From Antitrichia curtipendula (taxonomy: Eukaryota > Streptophyta > Bryopsida > Hypnales > Leucodontaceae): 64,000 nt of DNA. The position numbers were made by a program, and so were the translations under genes. Under the pieces are notes generated by a model. The model was given only the letters and a program-made list of their open reading frames with translations, was not told the origin of the DNA and did not search any database. Positions 30,904 through 43,700 of the stretch are shown in pieces (the stretch's first letter is position 1; the number at the start of each line of letters is the position of its first letter). The DNA lies in assembly GCA_951230915.1 (NCBI GenBank), contig OX579635.1, forward strand, positions 47,864,001 to 47,928,000. The letters run 5' to 3'.

Positions 30904-32397
30904 TTAACTTAGGTCATCGTGGCTGTCACTCTTCTGTTTTTGAATTACGAAAATTCCTCCGGCCTCTTCCGCCTCCTCCATGGCAGCAATCCTCCCGTCC
31001 AATGCATCACGAAAGGTCCGAAACTCGTGCTGGATCACCAAACCTACCTCCTTGCAGAGCTCGCGTATGTCTTCCCACGACAAGGCACGCAATGTCCACG
31101 AGCAGATCATCTCCTCCTTCCAGTTCTCGCATCCGATTTTGAAGGTTTCCGTTCCTGTGATGCCGCCATCCTCCAAATGGTCCACTGCCTTGTCCAGTGT
31201 CTGCCATCAAGATACGAAATTAAATCAAAACGGCACGAATAAATAACCCAGGTAAACAGAGATGGCGTAATTAATGATTGCACTTAAAATCTTGTCGGAA
31301 AGCTACTTAAACTGCGTCTCAAAATGACTTACAATAGGCGTCCTAACTGAGATGATAGTTATGAGAGTCGATCCACTGCGATGTGAAGAGGAATCACAAA
31401 ACAGAAGATCAACCTTAAAAAGAACCAATTGACAGGGAAATGGCGATGGCAACGATTTCGCCATAGCCACTATTTTGATGCGAGATTCTCCATGCAAAGT
31501 CGAGAATGGATTACCTGCATCCAGAATCCGTCTTTCAAGTGCAAAAATGCACACAGCTAACAAGCAGTTCGTGTTTTTTGAGTTCATGCTCACTTCGAGG
31601 CCAAATCATGCAAGTGACGTCTTGTTGGAAAGCTACTGAGTTATAATAAACTTCCTAACTCGCGATCACAGTGAAGAGAGCCGATCCACTGTGGTATGAA
31701 AGGGAATCACAAAACAGAAGCACAACAGAGAAACCAACTGGTAGGAAATGCCGATAGAGACAATTTTGCTATGGTGAGATTCTCAAATGCAACACGAGTG
31801 AGATTCATATTGAGAAATGGTTACCTGCTTCCAGAATCCGTCTTTCAGATGCCAGACATCCGCCCCGCCGTGATTACCAGAGCTGAATTCTTCAACAATC
31901 TCATCCACAGCAAAGATATTCAACACCAAAACGCCATCAACTTTGAGGCAATCCCGCGCCTCTTCCATCGCCACGAGCTGCTCCTCGCGCGTAGTGAGAT
32001 GGTGAAACGATCCAGCGGAGATCAGCGCCAAATCGACATCCTCCACGCCGGCCAGCGCGCCTCGCCGGCCAAGCGTGCCGAGCTTCCACTCCACCTCTAC
32101 ATTCGGAACCTCACTCCACTCCCGCTTCGCTACCTCGAGCATTGCCTCGCTATTGTCCACACCAATTATCCGCAGCTTCGATCTGCTCGTCCAAGATTTG
32201 GCAATGCAGCGCGGGATGCTACCAGTGCCGGTACAGAGGTCGAGAATCTTGACTCCAGCATCTGCTTGCTTGAGCGCCAGATTGCTATAAAATGCATGCG
32301 ATTCGGCCACTTCAAATTCTGGTGGAAGCGAAGCGACCATGGCATCGTAGAAGGACGGAAACAAAGCTGCACTGTAAGCTAAGATTGGCGTCGCCAT
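30904..32397 (-). CDS. class I SAM-dependent methyltransferase, two exons (upstream copy)
   Basis: The exons are 32397-31825 and 31200-30904, joined at AAGCAG|GTAACC with acceptor GGCAG|ACACTG, phase 0. They encode 289 residues. Motif I ILDLCTGTGS is at 51-60, IIGVDNSEAM at 77-86, VDLALISAGS at 121-130 and KVDGVLVLN at 152-160. It has no signal peptide. An in-frame ATG at 32484 would add 29 residues. I prefer 32397 because similarity to the paralogue starts just after it. The intron (624 bp) corresponds to the last intron of the downstream copy; the middle intron of that copy is missing here. The methyl acceptor is unknown. The upstream flank is G+C-rich, consistent with an active promoter. 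Confidence 0.88.
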
Positions 32398-34164
32398 TGC
32401 TGCGAGAGAAAAACACAGACAAAAAACATCGACTAAAACGATCTGCGAGGGCGATCTCCTAAACTCCAGAGAGCAATTACTCATATAGTCACCAAAAATA
32501 GCTCGATCGGCTCAAAGCATCTGCCCGCCTTGGAAATTGCTTGCTCCGATTTACACTTCATCGGCCTCAAGGTGAAATTCTAAACCTCGAAATTCAAGTG
32601 CAAGAAGAGGTCGTGGCTCGCAGCTGTCATTGACTTCGTCATGATAGCCGTCGCCGGCTTTACTCTTTTTTTCCCAACATTTGTTAAATTCACAGAGACA
32701 GACCGACAACAAGCGGGAGTGAGAATAATTGAATTCAAATCCGCCGATGTTGTGAGGACATTGCTGGAGAAGAGGGTCTCTGTATGACAGTCTGCAGATC
32801 GAGTGCGGCAGTCTTCGATCATCGCAACATCTCCATCGGGAATCGCTGCACGGCGGCAGCATCGCACTCCCGCAACTAAGCCGCGTCGCAGCTTCACTCA
32901 AAATTTTCCTCCTTCGAAGTTTGAAATTCTTGCCAGGACAAGCAAATGTAAAATTCACAGATCCGGTCGGAAGCGACCGCCGGCCGGAGTGATACTCTCA
33001 GCATACGCGAACATACAGTATGGAGACGAAAATGGCATACGAACGAGAGTCTTCTCCGTATTCAGTTGTCTAAAACTAACAGGAGATTATTGTAATCCCC
33101 GGGACCCAATAGCTGTTAAGACGTGGATAGGCGTCCTTGCTGGAGACGGATGAAGAAACTATTCATCCACCTATCGGAGCATGTCAGTAATAGCTCAACA
33201 GAGATTCGGACGGATTTCAAAATCTGCCGACCGGCGTCGGGGAGGGAATCGATGAAATCTGTCTGACGCTCCGTACTGTAGGTTTAGGTTGATTGCTCCA
33301 GAAACCTGAAAATTCCCAAGCTGAAAAAGAGAAAGGTATCCTCACCCTTTTGCAAAATCAGTCATTTGCAAAAAAACTATAATAGAGTTCTTGACAATCG
33401 CTTATTTGACCCAAATATGATAACGTGTTCGCTCAAACTCAACACTAGTTTTCAAAAGGAACCAATGGAAGTTGAAGAATTATTTGAAGCAATCAATGAG
33501 GCGTGAAGCAATTTTGTTTTTCAAGGATGCTTACAATTAAGGGTAGTTGAGTGTCAATAATAGGTGTTCCTATGACCTCAACTTTAAATTTTTTTGATAA
33601 ATTCATACAAACTCTCAAAATTCTCAAACCAATTGCATTCACTTTCACTTTCATTTTCTAGCATTGTAATATGATTTTTTTCCCGAACTATGTTCAAGAT
33701 ATGTTCAAAGTATATTTAAAGATTGTCGGTTTGAAAAAAAGTGTATGTTTTAAGTGCATATACCTTATACAACCAGCAACCCAAAACAACTCACAAACAA
33801 ATCACTAGTGAGGGTAGGGCCTAGGAAATCACAAAGTTGAATGAGTTTGATTATTTATATTTGCAATAAGGAAAGGTATGAGGTTTATAAAGCACCCCTT
33901 TAAGAGGTGATTCACAATTCTTGGGATTGACTTCTTTGAAATATTTTTCTTGATAAGACAAAAGGAATTGTCATCTACCCTGTCATTTCAATTTTTTTAT
34001 TTTTATAAAATTAGTTATGAATTTCGAAATTAGAATCATATAGGTCACTAAAAGCGTCTATCTCGTGGTATGTTCATAGTTGATACATTGACAAATGAAA
34101 TTGTTGCTTTGAGGGAAAAAAAAATGAACCTCTATATTAAAGAGCGTTTTTAGAGCCTAATCAC
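32398..34164. other. G+C-rich upstream region, then AT-rich spacer
   Basis: About 32400-33350 is conspicuously rich in CG dinucleotides for this window and lies immediately upstream of the methyltransferase gene. It is probably a promoter and leader. Open frames occur on both strands (e.g. 32803-33153) but show no domain. From 33350 the sequence becomes AT-rich with no gene seen. Confidence 0.4.
33880..34050 (+). repeat. dispersed repeat (copies at 61430-61620 and 63800-63970)
   Basis: It shares GAAATATTTTTC, GGAATTG.CATCTA and AAATTAGTTATGAATTT in the same order with 63800-63970, and with the reverse complement of 61430-61620. Non-coding. The edges are not defined by visible terminal repeats. 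Confidence 0.5.
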
Positions 34165-34348
34165 CATTACAAAAAATATGAGGCCTCCGGAAGGCCATTA
34201 AGCCTGGACCCCGTAGTGATACTACGGAGTTCTTTTTCAAAAAAAAAGAATTCAGAAACTGAAATTCTGACGTGGTCGAAGTTCCACGTCAGTGCTGACG
34301 TCAGCGCCACATCAGCGTGACGTCACTTTTCAATTTTTTTTTTTCGGG

Positions 34349-34419
<71 letters not shown>

Positions 34420-34517
34420 TTTTTTTAATTTTAATTTTTAATTTTTCCGTAATATCACCCGTGGGTCCCGAAAATCAGCACTCACGGCCTTGTTGAGGCC
34501 TCATATTTTTTGTAATG
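34165..34517. mobile_element. MITE with CATTACAAAAAATATGAGGC ends (353 bp)
   Basis: The 23-bp left end starting CATTACAAAAAATATGAGGC is a perfect inverted partner of the right end ending TTTTTTGTAATG. The interior is G+C-rich near the left (repeated GACGTCA-type words) and contains an (AT)26 microsatellite followed by a T run. The CATTAC start resembles CACTA termini, but no 3-bp duplication is visible, so the superfamily is open. Confidence 0.72.
34350..34427 (+). repeat. (AT)n microsatellite followed by poly-T
   Basis: About 26 AT units at 34350-34402 run into roughly 25 T residues. The tract lies inside the MITE at 34165-34517 and is likely to vary in length between individuals. Confidence 0.9.
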
Positions 34518-35477
34518 TTTATGGACTTCCTACATTAAGAGGGAAATTGTAGACCCTTTGGTTACTATGTATAGTTCCATTTATTGGATTCACAAATTTC
34601 CCCTACTCCCAAAAGATAATCATTTTAGATGAATTTTAGTCAACTCATTTTTTTTAAATAAAAAATTCATTACAGAATGTCAAAATAAAACCACATAGCT
34701 TCTACTCTAAGGAAGACTATTTTTGTCCTATTGGATGCTATTGTGGCTTTCTTAGTTCTCTACATGGTTCCATTGGCAATCCAAAAGTATTCCTTGAAGT
34801 TTAAGAAATAATAATTAATGAACCATTGAACCTTTTTCCATATGTAGAAGCCTCATAGTCATAGTGATTTTCATTGAATTCATGAATGATAAATTTTCAA
34901 CTCAATTCCAACTTTTTGAGCCCCAATTGCAAATTGCATGCAATTTATACTATATTAGGATGCAAGAGAGTGAAATTGGGTCTTGGACTACCTAGGGACT
35001 CTAATTGGGCTAGGATCCATAATAAGTTTGCTTACTAAAGATATAATCAATTTTATGAATGACTATATACATTTCTCAAGTAGAAGATGATAGAACTCCA
35101 CTTTGTTTTTGAAGTTGGTATAAATTGAGAGTTCTTCTTCTTAGGTCCCATTTGAAATTCATACAAATTACAAGAATGACTCCATGATCACCCACCTATG
35201 TTAGAAACGGGAGATTGTATACTACCTAACGTGTTAGAAGGGAGATAATTTAAGATGGAAGTACCTATATCCATCCATTTAAGTATATAATCATCTTAGA
35301 GCAATGTTAGAGGGTCAATTTTTTTCCCCATCTATCCACAAGTCTTAGTGGAAAAAAATAAGTAAAGTTATAAACAATAATTCAAATTTGTGTAATCTTC
35401 AAACTTTTTAGCCCTGCATTTGCAAAAAAACAACAGTAGTATAAATGTGGTGGACATCACCATCCTCAAAATATTAA

Positions 35478-36310
35478 CCCTTGAAGGACCAAGGCCTTTT
35501 TTTTGCTAAAAAACATTCAAAATTGCCAAAGAGTAAAAAAATTTGAAAACTATCTTTTTTGCACATCTAACACATAGGATTTTATACCTAACTAGTATGA
35601 AAATGTGTAGAATAAATTTCAAAATTTTTGATTGCACAGATTACAAGATATTTGGGTTTAAAGTTAAGAAAACAAAAAAAATTACACATTGCGGGATTAG
35701 GTTATTTATCTTTGAACCTTCTTAACTTCATTTTTTTGCACTTCAAAGTTTTGAGTTTTTAATCTTTATGATAGGGAACTGAGTTGAGAGTCTAGGAAAG
35801 AAAAAATATTAAAAAAATACTTAATTTTCAGCCTTAAATAATTGTTAAGTAGAAGTACGTACAAGATAGAAGGAAAATCCAAATTATTAATATCTTTGAT
35901 ATGGATTTAAAACGCACTAATCCCAATGGTAAGATTGTTCTAGCAAGCAAACTAAACCATGAGGAACTTCATTTTTTTAAATTGTAAAAATTGCATTCAG
36001 AAATCAATTCTACAAGTTATTTTTCAAGAAGATTGTCCATAACTTAGATTCCTCAAAAAAAAATTGAAGAAGATTTCTTAGAGCAATGTTAGAGGGTCTA
36101 TTTTTGATAAGTGATGTAAAAGTTTGGGACAATTCTTAGATTCCTCCAAAAAAAAGATTGTCCATAACTTTTATATCACTTATCAAAAATAGAGTCTATG
36201 AGGGGGATAAAAAAATCAAATTTTTGGAATATTTTATATTGCACAATCTTCCTTGTTTTGAGCTTATTTGGCCATAACTTTTGTTTATTGGGCACCTTGA
36301 CATTATAATA
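35478..36310 (+). mobile_element. truncated/diverged TTAA element, subfamily II
   Basis: TTAA|CCCTTGAAGGACCAAGGCC is followed by AAACATTCAAAATTGCCA, matching the left part of subfamily II. The GGCCATAACTTTTG near 36270 matches its far interior. No right terminus is found. A hairpin (36098-36195) interrupts it, with arms CTATTTTTGATAAGTGATGT and ATATCACTTATCAAAAATAG. Confidence 0.55.
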
Positions 36311-39300
36311 TGATTGATTTTGAACTAGCACTTAGCATCCAAGAAGCTTTAGTTAATCACAATGTGGATATTGTCATAATCTATTGAGCTCAATGGCCTA
36401 AGTAAGGCATCTCAATGATCTAATTCACCTTCATTCCACACAACAAAACTAACTCCAACCATACTCCCAATTGCATCATTCAATGCACCTAATTTATGGT
36501 GTCAATTAAGTTGAAAAAAGGGCAAGTTTTTTGTTGGTTTAGAAATTAATTTTAGGTGTAGTTTCAAAAACGTATTGGTTCAAGGCACATTCACCTTACT
36601 ACATAATGGGTGGGACAAACTAAATGTTATGTAAAGGTATTAGGATATACTTTTTGTTTTTCTTTTGTTTCTAATAGTTGAATTTGAAGGAGGTAGAAAA
36701 AAAAGTAGGACTTTGGATTGCTGTTTTATAAACATGATTAATCATTAAGTGAAAAGGATTGTATTTAGAAATTTTCAAACCCGTTATAAGTATCTATAGA
36801 ACATCATAGTAAATCTTTGATGGTAGAAGAAAATTAATTTTTTTTTTTTTTTTGTACAAGAGTATGTTAGTTGAGTATCTAATTGCAAAGTCATTGGTTT
36901 TGTTTAATGTGTATTAAATAATTGTTGGGATCACTTTCCTTCAAAAATTATTCTAAAATAGATTTTTAAAATTATGGATAGAAAACTAGTTCTATAGAAT
37001 AATTCCATATAAAGCATGTATCTAAATTTATGCCTTTTTTTTGGCAAGCATGTGCCAACCTTGCCTTCTACTGAAATAGCAATATATCAATTTTTTCTTC
37101 ATTGGAAAAATGCGTATACAAGTCTAAGATATAGGCTCTTCATTTGATTTGTAATTAATCACTCCTTTTTAGGAATTATTTAGATCTTTCAAGCAGAATG
37201 TGATTGGAATTAATAAATTTTATTTTAATAATCTTCCACATTGAGCATAAAAAAGCTAATTTCAATGTCAAATTTATATTCTAAAAACAAAAAGTGCTCT
37301 AAAAATGTCATTCTCAGTCACAATGTATTGAATTTTTGAAATACAACCCTATGTAAATAAAAAAATATCTAATTTGACTTCAGCTCAACTGCAATTTCAA
37401 GATATATCACTTACAAAGCTTCAAAAAAATTGGAATGAAATTCATCAATTCTTTCTTGTGAGTACAGTTTTTCAATCATACATTTCCTACTTTTTTACTT
37501 AGACAACCATAATGTTTTGGAGTGTATATAAAAAAATGAAGTCAATAGAGATTATATACCTCAAAGGGATTGTAGAGTACATCAAGTTCATTCTAGCTTA
37601 GAAGGAGAATATTCCAATGGATTTATTACTTCCTTGTAGACTTTGGTATAGACTTTTTTCACTTATAAAGAGTGAAGTACCAAGATGGCAATCACTAATA
37701 TTTTAGTGAAGTAATGTGTATCTAAGCTCATACATTTTAAACAAGTAATTAAATTTTAGTGTTGGTCACATTTTTCATCCAAATTTGTCAATTTCATTAA
37801 TCTCTTTCAAAAAAAACTAAAACTAACAAGACTAGTTTTGAGCACCAAAAGTAGGAATTTATTTTGAAATGGTACCTAATAGTTTTAATTTGTAATGATC
37901 ATTTATTTAATTATGTAGGGACAAGATGGTTAGGGTGGAATCTTTCTTTTTGGTACACTATGAATCATCTACTTAAGAAAACCCCAAAGCGCTCATTGGA
38001 GGTTAAACTATTGTGCAGGACCTTTTCTTTTTGTATAAAATTTCAAAGATGCTATGTCATCCATTGAACCACTTTGGTCTACAATGTCTTTATAGGATTA
38101 AAGCACTTATTCATCATTCTTATTATAGACTTTAGAGGACTTAATCTTAGAAAGATGAGGCCATGACCAAAATAGTCATAACAAATTTGCTAGATTTTTG
38201 AATATATAAGTGCATTCTTCATTTTAGCAGATTCTCTTAAAATCATTCATCACTGACTTTCAAGTTGCTCAAGTATTCTAAGGTTAAAAACTAACCTTGA
38301 AAGAACAGGACCTATTGCCAAGGAACTACGTCAAAATGACAATCTAGTCTATTGACCAATAGGTGCATTCTTCATTTCTACAACAATCTAGAAAGTCATC
38401 CACTCACTAGTTTTTTTTCCTTCTAAAGTTAAGGCATTTAAGTACAATTTCTATTAATATTATAATATCTTATTTTTTGTGCAAAATGCCCTAACTTTTA
38501 ATGATTTGGAAGACACTTAATGAGCTTAAAAAGATTGAATTGTGTCTCTTCATCCCCTCCAAAATCCACTTGGTCAATGGACTATTAAACCTTAAAAACT
38601 CAACTCCCATCCGATCCAAAACTCCTGCATCTTCCTTCCAGAATGATGAAGATTGCAACTTTGCCCCCTACTCTTTGTTTAAATGGTAGATTCTAGAGAA
38701 ATTTGTGCAGCTTCATGTGCTCCACTCAAACCTCAAATCTGTACACTTGCATTTAAGCAATGCAAAGCATGCCATTTCAACAAATGACAATATGAATTCA
38801 TTTCAACGAGTGACAGTTATTCAGATATTAGCATGAATCAAAGATTCTATTGAAGGTGGCACTTCTATCTGTTCGATGCACATTACTCTTAATTTAGGAT
38901 GCTATTACCACACAAATTTCACTGACAAACCATGATTGAGTGCCCAGTGAGCACAGTTCAGGGTTCAAAATCGATAGACTGATCAGATCTGTGCCCTATT
39001 TTCAAGGAGTATCTATTTCTCTTACTGAATGTCAGCAGCTCAAAACGTCAAATCTAAGGATGGCATTTCCTATCGACATCCTCAAACATTTAGATGATCT
39101 ACTCTTAACTCAGTTTTGTGCACCCAGAATCGCCACCTGAAATGTCCATGAAGCACTCATTCCAAGTAGCTCGATTCTGGGTTCACAATTTCAGACCCAG
39201 AGGTTTTCTACTCGTGCCCTCCGCAATGAAGACCTACCTCATTTAAGCTCCCACTCAGAAAAGATGACCTTCGTTCCCCTCCAGAGGTATTTACACTCCA

Positions 39301-39854
39301 ATTACTCGATTACGCAAGCCATTAGACACATCAACGGATAATTCTATGGTCGTTCTTAGCATAGCAAATCTAGCAAGCTGAGCCGACCACACTTGATTCC
39401 ATGGAATAATTTAGCAGCCAAGGGTGTTGGCTATATAGTATATTGCGAGCCCAGAAGGGAACATTATCATCATCGTCGTCATCATCGTCCGACCCAGTTT
39501 ATGAATCATACCTCAACACCAGACTGACATTCCACACTATTCCTCAGGGAAAATTATAGTGGGTTGCCAGTGCAGGGTACCTCTATTCAGCACAGGGATG
39601 GATCTTCATAGCTGACTGACCCTGTTCCATGTTTTCTACTCGTCTCTTCTCCTCGTTGTCCCCTGCTCCGAGTTGAATGCTGTTGGTGATGGCAGGTGTG
39701 GTTTTCCTACTACTTTGCTGCTGTGGCTGTCTCCAGATGGTGGCACAGTTATTCAAGAATGGTACTGAGTAGATACCCATGTTCAAGTATTGAGCTCTTT
39801 ACATTATACTTACAAAAAAAATGAGACCTAAAATGATTCTAACGCTCCTTCAAT
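36311..39854. other. AT-rich spacer, no gene recognised
   Basis: I see no coding gene. A CAT/CGT-type trinucleotide patch lies at 39467-39491. The last few hundred bases before 39855 are less AT-rich and probably include the 3' UTR of 4CL. Confidence 0.45.
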
Positions 39855-42800
39855 CTACACCTTGTTCCTCAGATCCTTCCGCAAGATTTTGCCAGCTGCG
39901 GACTTGGGAATGGATTCCACGAAGTATACGTTGTGGAGTTTCTTGTAGAACACAACCTGAAAGTAGCAAAAATCTGATGAGTTCACTTGGGATTCTCGGA
40001 ACTGGAAATGGTGAGAACAAGAAGCTAGCGGCGAACTCCAGCAAATTTTTTCAACCAAGATATTATGTTACCTGTTTTGCAATGTAGGCCTTCACATCCT
40101 CTTCACTGACGGTAGAGCCTGGTGTTCTTACAACAAATGCCACTGGAACTTCTCCGGCAACATCGTCCTTCCGTCTGAGATAAAGAAACAGAAGAGAAGA
40201 AGATCATCAGTTCATTTATCCTCAACCTAGCAAGTACTAAATTCCGAAGCGCTGGTTTGGGGTACAAAGTACACTACTCTCTTCTACAACTTCGATGAAG
40301 ATTAAAGTCTTGCTGGTGACCATCGACACGAAATGGCTAGAGGTTGTGGCGGAACTTACGAGACCACAGCGGCATCTTGAATCTGTTCATGGCCTTGCAA
40401 CAGCGCCTCCAATTCAGCAGGCGGCACCTGAAAGCCCTTGAACTTGATCATCTCCTTCACTCTGTCGACGATAAACATCTCCTCGTCCTCGTCAATGAAA
40501 CCCACATCCCCAGTGTGCAGGTAACCATCCCTGTCAATAGTGTTAACTGTCGCTTCAGGATCGTTCAAGTACCCTGCAAAGAGACAGACCAAAAGTTCAT
40601 TCTCATTAGCAAAGAATCACATAGCAAATTAAACGTAAAATTCACTATCAACGACAATGTCGCCCAGTTAGAAGAACACTCTGTTTCCAGATTGATCTTA
40701 GAACCAGGGGATAGTAATTGTTATCAAAGTTCAAGTGACCTAGTTTGTAAAACCATGGATGGCAAACAAATTCTTCTGCTCGCATCAGTCTTAGGACCAG
40801 CAGCATGTGCTATCTAGGTCGATATGACCTTCTTAGTAGGACAAACTCCAAAAGACTCTTTACTATTCAAAACTGGTTCTAGGACTGAAGTTATTCCTCT
40901 TCACATTGCACATTCCAACAAGGAATCTAGAAATATTTAAAATACAAACCAATCCAGTCCATGAAAGATAACAAACCTTTCATGATTTGAGGACCTCGGA
41001 TGCAGATTTCGCCGGGTTGGTTGTAAGGCAAGGACATGCCAGTCTCGGTGTCCACAATCTTCACATCGGCATTTCGCACCACTGTGCCACAGGACCCTGG
41101 CTTCACTGAGAAGGGGTTCTTGGCAAAGGCCAAACACATGGCCAGCACCGGCCCTGCTTCCGACATTCCGTATCCCTGTGAAACGAAAAATTCATGACCA
41201 CAAAATCATGATGAGTACTTGATCATCCCTTTCAAGCCACCCACCAACCAATTCAATACTCTCATTTATTCCATACAGTTATTTATTGCTCCAAGCACCG
41301 GAAAACTGGATGTCAGTCATCGTCTTGTTCACCAGAAGTACTGCCACTAATTCAAACGAACTCTCCCAATGTATTCCATAAATTTTGCATTACCAACCAC
41401 TAACACAATTATGGAGTGAATATCGGATGAAAAATCAGTTATGTGGATGAAAACTTAGGCGAAAATGATCAAACAGATGAAAACATAGATGAAATTGTAC
41501 AACTTCAACATTTCACCAAAACGAATCCATCAATTCGGCAAGTTTGTACTACTTAATAAATACTCAATCACTAATTGCAACCATTGATGTGGGTTCAATT
41601 TTAACTCCCACCATTGGCATGAAAGTCCCCAGGTAGAAATCAATCCCAACAAGGGATTATCATTCCAAAATATTCAAAAGAAGGAAACTAGACAATTACA
41701 AAGGAGCAGTTTCAATCTGTTGTTACCTGGCCAAGCACTGCGTTCGGCAAGCGCGCTCGGAAGGCGTCTTCGAGCTCCTTGCCCAGCGGCGCGGCGCCGG
41801 ACAAGACCATCCTGATGCTGGACAGGTCGTACTTCTCCACGATGGGGTTCTTCGCAATGGCCAGCACGATGGGGGGCACGAAGGGTCCCATGGTCACCTT
41901 GTGCTTCTGCACCAGGTCCAGCAGCTTGGGCAGCTCGAACTTGGGCAAGACCACCAGCGTCGCGCCCACGCGCAAGCCGCACAGCAGGATGCTGTTGAGC
42001 GAGTAGATGTGGAACATGGGCAGCACGCACATCAGCGTGTCCTCCACCGTGATGTTCAAGTTGGGCGACTCGCCGTCCACCTGCTGCGCCACGCTCGACA
42101 CCAGGCTCTTGTGAGTGAGCATCACACCCTTGGGCAGACCTGTGGTGCCGGAAGAGTAAGGGAGGCACACCACTGAGTCAGGGTCGATCTCCACGGAAGG
42201 GCAATCGGCTTCGTCCGCCTCCAACAGCACCGAAACATGCAAACAATTCTCGACGTGTGCGTCCACTGTGATAATCTGTCAAAAAGGAACACAACAGTCG
42301 ATTACTGTCTGCTTTTGCAACATGCATGCCCAAGTTCGAGATATACATAGCCCGATCTCGTTATCAACCAACACATTGGGTTGCTAATTGATGTACTGGA
42401 TTGCAGCCTCCGAGGAAATTAATGAGCAAGCCGTGAATACGGCGACATCCACAACCAAGGCTGCTGTCTGCATAAAAATTATGTTCTTGGAATAGCCAGT
42501 GGCTACAGATAAATATAACCACAGGGAAAAGGAGCATCTTCTGTGTCCCGTGAGTGACTCGTTGACATCGGTTTGAAGAGTTTCAGAAAACTATACTGGT
42601 TTGCGTTGCTTTGGCTTTTCCTGAGAAATTTGGAGCATTGGTTTGCAAAACAGAGTATGCGGGAATGGCGAGTACCTGGACGTTCAAGCCGCTGAGCTTC
42701 TCAATGTAGCTGGCCTGGGTGACCACCACGGTGGCCCCCGACGCCTTGATCTGCTTCGCGAGCTCAGCCGCGGTGTAGAATGGGTTGGCGGTGGTGACGA

Positions 42801-43170
42801 CGGCGCCGCGCTTGGCGGCGCCCAGGAACACCGTGACGAACTCGGCGCAGTTGGGCAGCAAGAGCGCGATGACGCCGCCCTGCGGCACGCCCAACTTCGC
42901 CAACCCCGCGGCCACGCGCCGCGTGAGGAGCTCGATCTCGCCATACCTGTGCTCCTTGCCCGTGTTTCCGTCGATCAAGCACACCTTGTCCGCCCACTGC
43001 GTGGCCTTCTCCAAGCAGTAATCCGCCAGCGGCATGTGGAACGGGATGTCGATGTCGGGGAGCTTGGAACGGAAGATGAAGTCCGCCGGGGACGAGTTCA
43101 AAGGCTTCATCGCCAGGGACGCCGCGGCCGACTCGGAAAGCAACAACTCGGAAACCAAACTGGGAGACAT
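39855..43170 (-). CDS. 4CL: 4-coumarate:CoA ligase, six exons
   Basis: The exons are 43170-42676, 42275-41727, 41175-40977, 40573-40360, 40174-40072 and 39956-39855. All have GT-AG borders and phases that join, giving 553 residues, normal for 4CL. The enzyme activates hydroxycinnamates with ATP and CoA (4-coumaroyl-AMP, then 4-coumaroyl-CoA) at the entry to lignin-like and flavonoid phenylpropanoids, in the cytosol. Visible motifs are Box [12 protein letters not shown] (206-216), GYGMSEAGP (349-357; the common form has Thr in place of Ser), Box [10 protein letters not shown] (403-410), the hinge [18 protein letters not shown] and [13 protein letters not shown] near the C-terminus with catalytic Lys at about 543. 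No peroxisomal targeting tripeptide (it ends NKV), which argues against an OPC-8-type peroxisomal ligase. The start ATG is at 43170; the longer open frame upstream lacks an ATG. The first exons are notably G+C-rich. The gene appears complete. Confidence 0.93.
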
Positions 43171-43700
43171 GCTCACAAAGCCCACTGCCACTCTCCCGTG
43201 ATCTAATTCCAAACCTCCGATGGCACCCACTTCTTCGCACTCAAAATTCGCACGCACACAACCAATGCAACAACCACCCACACCTCCACAAACTCCAGTA
43301 GTTTACGCTCCAATCAGAAAACCGTGGAACCAATTAATATCACCCGCTCTAATTAATCTCACTGAAACTCCACCCACTCATCCACGCAAGCACCTCGCGC
43401 ACTGGGCTGATAAAAGCTGCGCCTTACAGCGCCAGACAATTACGAGAAGCAGAAGACGACGACGACGACTTGAATATCCAGCAGCAAAGAACTGAACTCC
43501 CCCGTCAGAGAGCACGGTGCATTAGTAGTTCTGCAGCCAGCCTGCAAGCTCTTTAACGCAACTGCTCAATCCTCATCAATGCAGTACCTGCCAAGCTCTG
43601 TTCCCCCAACTCAAGCTTCCACTCGCACTCAAACTTCCACCAGCAAGGATCGATCTTCGTTCTCAGTTAGCTGAGATCAGGCCTTACATTCAAGCGTCGA
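43171..43700 (-). promoter_or_regulatory. 4CL 5' leader and proximal promoter
   Basis: Upstream of the 4CL ATG the minus strand is rich in G/A/T (GT- and GA-rich leader), with high CG content compared with the rest of the window. No unambiguous TATA box or MYB AC-element was identified by eye, so I only mark the region. Confidence 0.35.

Noticed and set aside
31696..32382. 228-codon plus-strand open frame
   Set aside because: Lies antisense to the methyltransferase exon, whose frame has clear SAM-binding motifs and a paralogue.
39583..39786. 67-codon minus-strand frame downstream of 4CL
   Set aside because: Lies after the 4CL stop, no domain, probably 3' UTR.
42643..43206. 187-codon plus-strand frame over 4CL exon 1
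   Set aside because: Antisense shadow of a G+C-rich 4CL exon.
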